Assembly (NCBI GenBank): GCA_964585895.1
Contig: CAZPFP010000003.1
Coordinates: 1 to 37,467 of the forward strand
Source: CAZPFP01 sp964585895
GTDB taxonomy: Bacteria > Patescibacteriota > Microgenomatia > PFEM01 > JAHIFH01
Length of the DNA: 37,467 bases
Direction of reading: 5' to 3'
Shown here: positions 13,032-20,090 of the stretch, one piece after another
How positions within the stretch are numbered: position 1 is the first letter of the stretch
Layout: every line of letters starts with the position of its first letter
The notes under the pieces: model-generated
Databases searched by the model: none
The model's input: the letters and a program-made list of their open reading frames with translations, nothing else
What the model was told of the DNA's origin: nothing
Position numbers and translations under genes: made by a program

Positions 13032-14523
13032 CCCGATATTCCATTCTCTTTCCCATCATTAATTGGGTTTGAGAGTGAAGCCCAGGCAAAACAGACATAA
13101 AAAGAGCCGCTACAGGCATAAAAACCCATTGGAGGTATTCAAGAGCCGTTTTCCAGCGAGGAATGTCTTTAGGTTTTTTAGGGCGCAAAGAGAGGTCAAG
13201 GATAATGATAACCAAAAGAGATAATAAACAAGCCGTCAGGATAATTCGGGAGATTCTAGGGAGATTATAACCAAGGGCAGTTTGTTTAAAAACCGGATTG
13301 ACTAAAGCCGGTACCCAAGCGCCGAGGGTTAAGATAAACCAGTTAGTAGACCAAATTAGGTGAGTTTCCACAATTTTGTAAATTCTAAAGAATCTTATCC
13401 GGACCGGAATTTCCGGGTGTTTGAAAGCTTGTTTGATCGCATAAGGAAAATCGGTACAGCCCCAAGCGTGACGTCGGCATTGCTCGTAGCGGTTTCTCAA
13501 AGAACTAAGATAGCTCGGTCCTTCAGGGGCGTCAATACTGGTAGGTAAGAAAATGGGTTCAACTTCAACTTTGCCTTGATTGTGGAAGAAACACTGAAGA
13601 AAGATGTGCCAGTCTTCAGGAATAATATCCGGGTGCCAATAACCAACGTCATCGAGCATTTTTAAGGAAGCGGAATAAGTAGAGTAGTTGAAATAAAGAG
13701 AATCCGGTTCTTGGAGATTGGCGATATGGACAACATTACCCATGATACCCACAATTCTCACAAAAGCCGGCACTCGCCAGTAATTATTGTGCCAAAAAAT
13801 AGGTGATTGCCAAAAACGGACATAGCGATTTTCATTAATAGCAAACTCGTAATTAAGAGCGGAAAAATATTTAAGATGGAAGCGAGAGTCAGCGTCACAA
13901 CTGGAGATAGTCATTTTTTTAATGTCGAAGCCTTTTTTATCGATAAGAATTTTTTTAGCTTCTTTGGCGGCCCAGGCCTCATTTGAAGCTTTGCCCCGAA
14001 CCTCACCTTTGATTTTATCGGGGTGGAAGGAAGTGATTAGTTGTCCGAATTGGCCCTTGAATTTCTTAGCGAGCTCTTTAGCTCTTTGATGAGAGCCATC
14101 AGCTCTTTCTTCCATGGCTAAGACAACGATAAGTTGGTCTTTATTGATATTTTTTTGTTTGGTAATGCATTCTAAAGTTGTGGATAACTTTTCCACCGTT
14201 TCGTTATAATTGGGGATAATAATTAAGTGTTTAATTTCTTCCCATTTAAGGGAATTTTCATCCTTGTCTTTTTGATACTGTTGTTGCCAATTGGTTCTTT
14301 TGGCTTGTTTAATTTTTATATAACCAGCGATACCCAAAAAGGCTGCCTGAAAAGAGCGGTAAAACCAAAAAACTAAAAAGCCAATAGTGAAATAAGCGAC
14401 AATTTTGGGAATGACAAAAGCACCCCAGAGAGGGAATAGAATAATTGACCAAGCCATGGTGCCGGGCAGAATTTCTAGAAATCTCTGGATTCGGGGATCA
14501 TACTTCTCAATGAGTTCTTTCAT
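13015..14523 (-). CDS. GT2-family membrane glycosyltransferase, 502 residues
   Basis: Two N-terminal membrane segments (about residues 22-68), a cytoplasmic GT-A domain, then several C-terminal spans (about 375-480). Motifs: HLIIIPNYNET (start of GT2 fold, near 99-109), a DAD at 210-212 (metal-binding DxD), PEDWHIFLQCFF (catalytic ED near 317), and QCRRHAWG, the counterpart of the QxxRW motif of processive synthases. This layout is that of cellulose synthase/hyaluronan synthase-like enzymes, which extend a polysaccharide while moving it across the membrane. The product is not predictable. TATAAT (14532-14537) ends eight bases before the ATG, with a TCGACT 17 nt further upstream. Confidence 0.85.
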   Translation of the reverse strand: MKELIEKYDPRIQRFLEILPGTMAWSIILFPLWGAFVIPKIVAYFTIGFLVFWFYRSFQAAFLGIAGYIKIKQAKRTNWQQQYQKDKDENSLKWEEIKHLIIIPNYNETVEKLSTTLECITKQKNINKDQLIVVLAMEERADGSHQRAKELAKKFKGQFGQLITSFHPDKIKGEVRGKASNEAWAAKEAKKILIDKKGFDIKKMTISSCDADSRFHLKYFSALNYEFAINENRYVRFWQSPIFWHNNYWRVPAFVRIVGIMGNVVHIANLQEPDSLYFNYSTYSASLKMLDDVGYWHPDIIPEDWHIFLQCFFHNQGKVEVEPIFLPTSIDAPEGPSYLSSLRNRYEQCRRHAWGCTDFPYAIKQAFKHPEIPVRIRFFRIYKIVETHLIWSTNWFILTLGAWVPALVNPVFKQTALGYNLPRISRIILTACLLSLLVIIILDLSLRPKKPKDIPRWKTALEYLQWVFMPVAALFMSVLPGLHSQTQLMMGKRMEYRVTEKV

Positions 14524-14531
14524 CGAGGCTG

Positions 14532-14560
14532 ATTATACTCTACTTCTGGTTTTTAGTCGA
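14532..14560 (-). promoter_or_regulatory. Promoter of the GT2 gene, apparently leaderless
   Basis: Minus strand -35 TCGACT (14555-14560), 17-nt spacer, -10 TATAAT (14532-14537). The ATG at 14523 is eight bases past the -10. Confidence 0.55.
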
Positions 14561-14561
14561 G

Positions 14562-15314
14562 CTAAGAAATTTCCATTAGAAATTTCCGCCAAGCATCTCC
14601 TTTTTTCTTGATTTCTCGGATAGTTCTTTCTGGATAAAGGCGGTAGACATCATGATAAGCAGTGAAATCAAAAATTCTTGGTTCCTCATCTTCCAACATT
14701 AAATTCCAAATACTCCAAACACTTTTGCCTATTGCCATTTTTTTGTAAAGATTCATATCCGGCATCCAGTCGTGTTTTTCGAGAATTTCTAGCAAACCTT
14801 GACCAAGACCCTTGAGTGATTTTCTTAGTTTGGACGAGAGTTTCTTGGGTTCAATGTATCGATATTGTTTTCCTGGAAGCTTTTTTTGAAAAAGCATGTT
14901 GATCAAGCCAAGCTTGGTTTTTCGCCTTTCGAAAGTGGTTTTTAAAATAAAGGGCTTAATAAATTGTCGGCAAACTTGATAGGCATATTTAGTGTTTTTT
15001 AAATATTCTAAATCGTTTACTTCAGGAAAAATACCTGCTGGAATTTTTACAACTTGATTTTTATTGGCAAGTTCATAAACCGCCCATTCCCAACCAGAAT
15101 CAATTAATTTTGAATTAGGGAAAAAAATGCAAGATTGAGCCGGCGAAGGAGCATTTTTAACAAGGCTCTTGATTTGTAGCCAAAGTTTGAATTCTTCTTT
15201 TCTTAATTTTATTAAGCTAACCTCTTTATCGACAAACGACTGCATTCGCCATTGTCCTTTTTTGATACTTGCCATTTGGACTGGATAATTATATTTTGAA
15301 GAGTTTTTTGGCAT
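14562..15314 (-). CDS. Kinase-fold-like protein, function unknown
   Basis: 250 residues. The order of motifs resembles a divergent protein-kinase or aminoglycoside-phosphotransferase fold: a glycine-poor beta pair with a candidate ATP-binding lysine (WAVYELANKNQVVKIP, Lys90), a catalytic-loop-like KHDWMPDMNLYKK (residues 180-192, His-Asp then Asn188), and PRIFDFTAYHD (Asp216, equivalent to the DFG Asp). I infer a kinase-like ATP-binding domain; the substrate is unknown. The frame overlaps the TatD gene end by 26 nt. An alternative start, Met14 at 15275, removes the overlap and keeps all motifs. Expected to be cotranscribed with TatD and MetRS. Confidence 0.65.
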   Translation of the reverse strand: MPKNSSKYNYPVQMASIKKGQWRMQSFVDKEVSLIKLRKEEFKLWLQIKSLVKNAPSPAQSCIFFPNSKLIDSGWEWAVYELANKNQVVKIPAGIFPEVNDLEYLKNTKYAYQVCRQFIKPFILKTTFERRKTKLGLINMLFQKKLPGKQYRYIEPKKLSSKLRKSLKGLGQGLLEILEKHDWMPDMNLYKKMAIGKSVWSIWNLMLEDEEPRIFDFTAYHDVYRLYPERTIREIKKKGDAWRKFLMEIS

Positions 15315-16077
15315 TTTGGGTGGTGATTTTGGCTGTTTCTTCCAAACTAATCCCTTTTAGTTTAGCTAGACATTCAGCTATTATTTTAACATGGGCCGGT
15401 TCGTTGCGGTTACCTCGATGGGGTTCAGGAGAAAGAAAGGGGCAGTCAGTTTCTAAAAGGATTTTTTCTAAAGGGATTGATTGAAAAACATTTTGTAGTC
15501 CCTCGTCATAGGTGAGGTTGTCGTCAACGCCAAAGTAAAAGCCGATTTCTTTGACTTTATCAATTCTTTTTTTACCGGCAGAATAACAATGCCAAGCTCC
15601 TTTAAGGCCTTTTTTGGCATATTTTTCTAATATTTCAAGAGTGTCAAAAGAAGCCTCTCGGGAGTGAACGTTAATGGGTAGTTTTTCTTTTAGAGCCAGT
15701 TCGATTTGTTTTTTAAAAAGAAATAGTTGTTCTTTTTTGGAGCGGTCTTTTTCTTCAGGAGGCGCGGGAGAGTAATCAAAGCCACACTCGCCAATCGCCA
15801 CGACTTCTTTATGTCTGGCTAGTTTATTCAGCTTTTTGATTTGTTCTTCCAAAGAAAGTTTAGTTTCCGGGTCGGTTTGCTGGGGATGGATGCCAATAGC
15901 GGCATAGACGATCCCACTATACTCCTGGGTAATTTTGATTGCTTTTTCTGATTCTTCAAGATTACTGCTGACGCAGATGATTTTTGTTACCCCGTTTTTA
16001 ACTGCTCGCTTAACCACTTCGTCAAGGTCATCTTGATAATTTTTGAAATTAAGGTGAGCGTGGGTATCGACAAGCAT
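15289..16077 (-). CDS. tatD: TatD-family metal-dependent hydrolase (DNase)
   Basis: 262 residues, the usual family length. All metal-site motifs of the TIM-barrel hydrolase are present: VDTHAHL at 3-9 (HxH), AIGECGFDY (the Glu ligand) near residue 93, NVHSREA near 137, WHCYS near 161 (His ligand), and LLETDCPFLSPEPHRG with RNEPAHV near 207-230 (Asp ligand). TatD proteins are cytoplasmic 3'-5' exonucleases linked to DNA repair and RNA turnover. The gene starts three bases after the MetRS stop, and metG-tatD pairing is common in bacteria. Confidence 0.92.
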   Translation of the reverse strand: MLVDTHAHLNFKNYQDDLDEVVKRAVKNGVTKIICVSSNLEESEKAIKITQEYSGIVYAAIGIHPQQTDPETKLSLEEQIKKLNKLARHKEVVAIGECGFDYSPAPPEEKDRSKKEQLFLFKKQIELALKEKLPINVHSREASFDTLEILEKYAKKGLKGAWHCYSAGKKRIDKVKEIGFYFGVDDNLTYDEGLQNVFQSIPLEKILLETDCPFLSPEPHRGNRNEPAHVKIIAECLAKLKGISLEETAKITTQNAKKLFKI

Positions 16078-16080
16078 TGA

Positions 16081-17469
16081 TTAAAGCCGAGGAAATAATG
16101 GTTTTTCAGATTTAATTTTCGGACCTTTAAATTGTTTTTCGATTTTCTCCGCGGTTTCAGGAAGAAAAGGTTGAAGATTAAAGCTGATTTGACGAATTTC
16201 CTTGACTAATTTTTTTAAAACTGATTCTAATTTTTTCCCCGTGAGTTGCCAAGGTTTTTCTTGGTCAATTAATTTATCACAGGTAGCGATTTTTTCTTGC
16301 CAGATAAAACTTAGCGCTTCGTCAAATTGGAATTTATCTAATGACTCTTTAATTTGAGGATAAATTTGGCTTTTTGTGGCTTTGAAATCAGAGCCTGAAT
16401 TTTCGCATAATTTAGCCACTCGAGCAACTAAATTACCCAAACCATTAGCTAAATCAGCATTATAGACTTCCTTGAGTTTATCAAGAGTCAAATCAACATC
16501 TCTGGCGGTTGGGCCATATTTAATGAAATAATATCTTACTCCATCAGTTCCAAATTTTTTCACTAGTTCTATGGGGCGAATAATGTTTCCTAGAGATTTA
16601 CTGATTTTTTGTCCATTAAAAGTGAAAAAGTCATGGGCATAAACGGTTTTCGGCAGCTTAAATCCAGCAGACTTTAACATCGCTGGCCAAAACAGGGAGT
16701 GCCAGCGAAGATTGTCTTTACCTAAAAGGTGAAGGTCAGCCGGCCAAAAACCCTTGGGAGCACCGGTGATGTAGTTTATTAAAGCATCAAACCAAACATA
16801 AATGGTATGTTTTGAATCGTCAGGAACAGAAATTCCCCATTCGACTGATGGGCGGGAAATAGGGATATCCTCAAGCCCTCGATCTAGAAAGGCTAACATT
16901 TCATTTCTTTTTGATTCCGGTTGGACAAATTCAGGATTATTTTTTATATGGTTTCTTAAAAACTTTTCATATTTAGACCAACGGAAAAAATAATTTTTCT
17001 CGGTTAGTTTTTTTGGGGTTTCAGTGGGATGGAAAGGACATTTTCCTTCAACCAGGTCTTTTTCGGTAATAAATCCTTCACACCCCCGACAGTAGATGCC
17101 GATGTATTTTCCTAAATAAATATCACCTTTTTCATCGACTCGGCGCCAAAATTTGATGACTGTTTTTTTGTGATCTTTATCAGTGGTTCTGATAAAGCGG
17201 TCGTAAGAAATATTAAGTGATTGGAATTGTTCTTTATCGGCTTGACAAATTTTGTCTGCCCACTCTATAAATCCAACTTTTGCTTTTTTAGCTGCTTCTT
17301 CCGCTTTGCCACCATGTTCATCAACGCCTGTTAAAAAAAAGACCCTTTCTCCCAAAAGACGATGATAGCGAGCCAAAACATCAGCCACAATTTTTTGATA
17401 AGCATGGCCAATGTGCATCACATCGTCAATATAATCAATAGCCGTGGTAACATAGAATTTCTTAGCCAT
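16081..17469 (-). CDS. metG: Methionyl-tRNA synthetase
   Basis: 462 residues, a short form without the C-terminal EMAP/tRNA-binding domain. Class I motifs: HIGH at 19-22 (MHIGHAYQKI) and KISKS near residue 290 (FNGQKISKSLGN), a tolerated variant of KMSKS. A Zn site is seen as CRGCEG then GKCPFHP (Cys, Cys, Cys and His ligands). The connective peptide and the catalytic segment TGVDEHGGK are intact. The C-terminal helical anticodon domain is present (NADLANGLGNLVARVAKL onward). It charges initiator and elongator tRNA-Met. It leads a probable metG-tatD-kinase-like operon. Confidence 0.95.
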   Translation of the reverse strand: MAKKFYVTTAIDYIDDVMHIGHAYQKIVADVLARYHRLLGERVFFLTGVDEHGGKAEEAAKKAKVGFIEWADKICQADKEQFQSLNISYDRFIRTTDKDHKKTVIKFWRRVDEKGDIYLGKYIGIYCRGCEGFITEKDLVEGKCPFHPTETPKKLTEKNYFFRWSKYEKFLRNHIKNNPEFVQPESKRNEMLAFLDRGLEDIPISRPSVEWGISVPDDSKHTIYVWFDALINYITGAPKGFWPADLHLLGKDNLRWHSLFWPAMLKSAGFKLPKTVYAHDFFTFNGQKISKSLGNIIRPIELVKKFGTDGVRYYFIKYGPTARDVDLTLDKLKEVYNADLANGLGNLVARVAKLCENSGSDFKATKSQIYPQIKESLDKFQFDEALSFIWQEKIATCDKLIDQEKPWQLTGKKLESVLKKLVKEIRQISFNLQPFLPETAEKIEKQFKGPKIKSEKPLFPRL

Positions 17470-17514
17470 AGTGGGCTAATTGTACTAAATTTAGCCTTGG
17501 ATTTAAAGGGGGAT

Positions 17515-17865
17515 TTAAGAAGAAGTTTTAAGTTTCTTACTAATTTTTTTTGCCCATTCTTCAGCCCGGATTTTACTCAGGGCAATTTCAAATCCTTTGC
17601 CTTTTCTCATGTGCTCAGCGACACCTGAAATAGTGGCACTGGAGAGCTTAAGGTTGGCTTTGATATTGGAGTAACTTCTTCCTTTGTCAAGATAGTAAGC
17701 GGCGCCTAGGCGCTTGGCAAGAATTTCCAGTTCAGTTTTGGTTAAAGCTTCTTTGAGAAATATTTCGATTTCTTTTTTGGAGTGAATATCAGCTATGACT
17801 TGATAGAGAAGTTGATAAATTTGATTTTTTAAAGAGGGGTTAATCTGTTGTTTTGAAACCTGCAT
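17515..17865 (-). CDS. TrpR-like regulator of the YerC/YecD family
   Basis: 116 residues. The C-terminal half carries the Trp-repressor-type helix-turn-helix: TKTELEILAKRLGAAYYLDKG then SYSNIKANLKLSSATISGVA (about residues 42-83). The preceding helices match the dimerising core of the YerC family. These short DNA-binding proteins are widespread in Gram-positive bacteria; their target is usually not known, and sequence gives no basis for tryptophan binding. The gene precedes metG by 45 nt. A perfect 26-bp palindrome lies 14 bases before its ATG and is a candidate autoregulatory site. Confidence 0.85.
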   Translation of the reverse strand: MQVSKQQINPSLKNQIYQLLYQVIADIHSKKEIEIFLKEALTKTELEILAKRLGAAYYLDKGRSYSNIKANLKLSSATISGVAEHMRKGKGFEIALSKIRAEEWAKKISKKLKTSS

Positions 17866-17879
17866 GGTAAAAATAAATT

Positions 17880-17905
17880 GCCTACTTCAAATAATTAAAG
17901 TAGGC
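17880..17905 (-). promoter_or_regulatory. Palindrome/hairpin in the leader of the TrpR-like gene
   Basis: GCCTACTT (17880-17887), 10-nt loop, AAGTAGGC (17898-17905): an exact 8-bp inverted repeat, 14 nt before the start codon. A weak -10 (TATTAC on the minus strand, 17911-17916) would put the RNA start at 17904, so the RNA would begin with this stem. It may be an operator for the adjacent regulator or a 5' stem. Confidence 0.5.
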
Positions 17906-18057
17906 AGGATGTAATAGTTCAGTTAATTGAAGTAATAACAAAACTTAGGCAAAATGTCAAATTAATTCTTTGAAAAATGACGTTTTCCACTGCAGTAAAC
18001 GCAGTATTGTCCGTCTTTCCTTGCCCGCTTTCATTTGTTGAACATGGCCAATTCACA

Positions 18058-18369
18058 TTAGCGGGCACGAAAATAGAGCTCCAAGGCTACAAAAATGGCC
18101 AAAAGAAGAATTAAATTAAGAGGATTGCCTATTTGATAGTAGCGAAAAACTAATACCAAAATTACGAATAAAGTTGTTACTAGCCCTCTTGTTGAATTGG
18201 CGAAAAAAAGGGCACTAGTTAGAAACAGGGCTGAAAAAAGCAGGAGAAAAAAAGCAAGTAGTAGCAAGGTTGATTCAGGCGGAATTTTGATTAAAACGAA
18301 AAACCAACCAAGCCATGACAAAATTGCCAAAAATAGTGTTGGAAAAAAGTTTTTTCTTCTTTTAATCAC
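18058..18369 (-). CDS. Small membrane protein with GTG start
   Basis: 103 residues, almost entirely hydrophobic, with four segments (about 8-26, 33-53, 62-79, 83-100) and short charged ends (MIKRRK and ELYFRAR). No domain recognised. The start codon is GTG at 18369: TATAAT (18376-18381) ends six bases before it, so the mRNA is probably leaderless. Divergent from rmuC, with 82 nt between the start codons. Confidence 0.7.
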   Translation of the reverse strand: MIKRRKNFFPTLFLAILSWLGWFFVLIKIPPESTLLLLAFFLLLFSALFLTSALFFANSTRGLVTTLFVILVLVFRYYQIGNPLNLILLLAIFVALELYFRAR

Positions 18370-18451
18370 AATTCAATTATACTTCGTCTGACGACTCGTA
18401 TATTTCTCCTTTTAGTCGAATTATAGCTTAAATTGTGCTAAAATTGAAGCC

Positions 18452-19468
18452 ATGCCCAACGAATTTTATCTTCTTACTGCTTTAATTATCGGCACTCTTG
18501 CCTTGGCGGTTTATCTGATTAATAGAAAGCTTTCTCAGATTACTGAGAGAAGTAAGCCTGACGAGACCTTAGTTGAGTGGTTGCGAGCTAATCAAGACCT
18601 TCTTCAAAAAAGCAATAAAAATATTACTGACACTTTGCAAAAAAACACAGATGCTATTTCTACTCGGCTTGATCGAGCCGCCCGAGTGATTGGCGATTTG
18701 CAAAAAGAAGCTGGTCAATTTAGTGAAATTGGTCGGTCAATGCGCGATTTACAGGAGTTTTTAAAGAGTCCAAAGTTAAGAGGCAACATTGGCGAGGAAG
18801 TTTTGAAAGATTTGATTTCTCAAATGTTTCCTAAAAATGCCTTTCACCTTCAATATAGTTTCAAATCAGGTGACAAAGTTGATGCCGCCTTGAGAACGGA
18901 CGCGGGTTTATTACCGATTGATTCCAAATTTCCGATGGAAAACTTTCAACGGATTGTTAAAGCTGAAAATGAAACAGAAAAGAAAAAAGCAAGAGCCGCT
19001 TTTGTCAGTGATGTTAAAAAACATGTTAAAGATATTTCTCGAAAATATATTTTACCTGAAGAAGGAACGATGGACTTTGCTTTAATGTATATTCCTTCGG
19101 AGGCAGTTTTTTATGAAGTGGCTAATATTCCTGACTTAACTGATTTTGCTCGGAACTACCGAGTTTATCCGGTTTCACCCACGACTCTTTATGCTCATCT
19201 CCAAACGATTCTCTTGTCTTTTGAAGGTAAAAAGATTGAGGCTCGCTCCCGGGAGGTGTTTCAGCTTTTAAGGGCGATTAAAAAGGATTATGAAAAAACC
19301 GAAAGCTCCCTTTCCGTTCTCGGTAAGCATATTCAAAATGCCTATAACCAGATGTCCAATGTTCTTTCGGGCTTTACTCTACTGGGACAGAAATTATCTT
19401 CAACTGAGGCAATTAGTGAAAGGACGAAAGAGGAAACTAAACAATTAGAGAATAAAGAAAAATCTTGA
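18452..19468 (+). CDS. rmuC: RmuC family DNA recombination protein
   Basis: 338 residues. An N-terminal membrane segment (about 4-24) is followed by a coiled-coil (about 30-100) and the RmuC nuclease-like domain: LRGNIGEEVLKDLISQMFP (about 109-127), KVDAALRTDAGLLPIDSKFPMENF (about 142-165), and TMDFALMYIPSEAVFYEV (about 205-222). The motif set VDA...PIDSKFP is that of a PD-(D/E)XK-type core. RmuC limits inversion and recombination at repeats. The -10 TAAAAT (18439-18444) with upstream TG ends seven bases before ATG, suggesting a leaderless mRNA. Its stop overlaps the -35 of the next gene. Confidence 0.9.
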   Translation: MPNEFYLLTALIIGTLALAVYLINRKLSQITERSKPDETLVEWLRANQDLLQKSNKNITDTLQKNTDAISTRLDRAARVIGDLQKEAGQFSEIGRSMRDLQEFLKSPKLRGNIGEEVLKDLISQMFPKNAFHLQYSFKSGDKVDAALRTDAGLLPIDSKFPMENFQRIVKAENETEKKKARAAFVSDVKKHVKDISRKYILPEEGTMDFALMYIPSEAVFYEVANIPDLTDFARNYRVYPVSPTTLYAHLQTILLSFEGKKIEARSREVFQLLRAIKKDYEKTESSLSVLGKHIQNAYNQMSNVLSGFTLLGQKLSSTEAISERTKEETKQLENKEKS

Positions 19469-19493
19469 CTTATAAGATAAGTTATAGTATTCT
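19465..19493 (+). promoter_or_regulatory. Promoter producing a leaderless mRNA for the gap-split gene
   Basis: -35 TTGACT (19465-19470, overlapping the rmuC stop TGA), 17-nt spacer, -10 TATTCT (19488-19493). Six bases later is ATG 19500. This is the clearest leaderless arrangement in the window. Confidence 0.7.
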
Positions 19494-19499
19494 CGAAAT

Positions 19500-20032
19500 A
19501 TGTCCACTATTGAAACTGACAGAGCTGCTTTAGGAGAATTGCAAGTTGTAGCTAGAGAACACGAAAGGGGTAAAGCTTTAGTGAGGAAACTTCATGAAGG
19601 CTTCAAAGAAATTTTAAGAGAGAGAGGCGAGCGTCGTTTTAAATCTAAAAATCCATTAATTTGGCCACTTGAAATGGGATTAGGAGTTGATCCTAGGTTT
19701 GTTTTTTGTGAAGGAAAAGTTGGCAAGGAACTGCCAATGCCTTTTTATATTAAATCTACTGGNNNNNNNNNNTGCAGGATATTTATGTTCTTGATTGGGT
19801 AGATAGAAATCTTGATAAAAATAGTATTGTTGTTAATGTAGGTCAAACTATGGAAGATAACGAACAGGTTAATTTGTGTTTTGAAAGCGATGGCGATGTT
19901 CATTATATTCATCCCGATAGATATGGATTTTATGATATGCTTCATAGGCAAAGGCCAACAATTGATGAGCTAAAACCCTACGAAGCCATGTTGGGATTTA
20001 TAAGAGAAGAGTTGGGAATTGAAGACCAATAG
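19500..20032 (+). CDS. Hypothetical protein interrupted by the N gap
   Basis: The first part (about 87 residues, MSTIETDRAALGELQVVA onward) runs in frame into the N block, with a charged helix (GFKEILRERGERRFK) and PLIWPLEMGLGVDPRFVFCEG. After the gap a frame beginning at 19775 (QDIYVLDWVDRNLDKNSIVV) continues for 86 codons to TAG 20032. The two parts are in different frames relative to the ten N, so the N count is a placeholder and not the true size. They are almost certainly one gene. No family recognised; the second half has an acidic beta-like section. An intrinsic terminator follows. Confidence 0.7.
19763..19772. other. Assembly gap (10 N)
   Basis: Ten N within a single gene. The reading frame is inconsistent across exactly ten bases, so the number of N is not the true gap length. 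Confidence 0.95.
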
Positions 20033-20058
20033 TAAAAATATAAAAGGTTAATTAAATA

Positions 20059-20080
20059 AGCACCTCTTGGTGCTTTTTTT
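20059..20080 (+). terminator. Intrinsic terminator of the gap-split gene
   Basis: AGCACC (20059-20064), loop TCTT, GGTGCT (20069-20074), then a T tract to 20080. Confidence 0.88.
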
Positions 20081-20090
20081 GTGCCTAAAT

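Noticed and set aside
17962..18045. Minus-strand ORF MFNK, in-frame TGA, then a tail with YCVYCSGKRHFS that looks like a zinc ribbon
   Set aside because: The in-frame TGA interrupts it after four codons, and TGA is a normal stop elsewhere in the window. The remaining 22 codons have no start codon. It may be a relic of a small gene.
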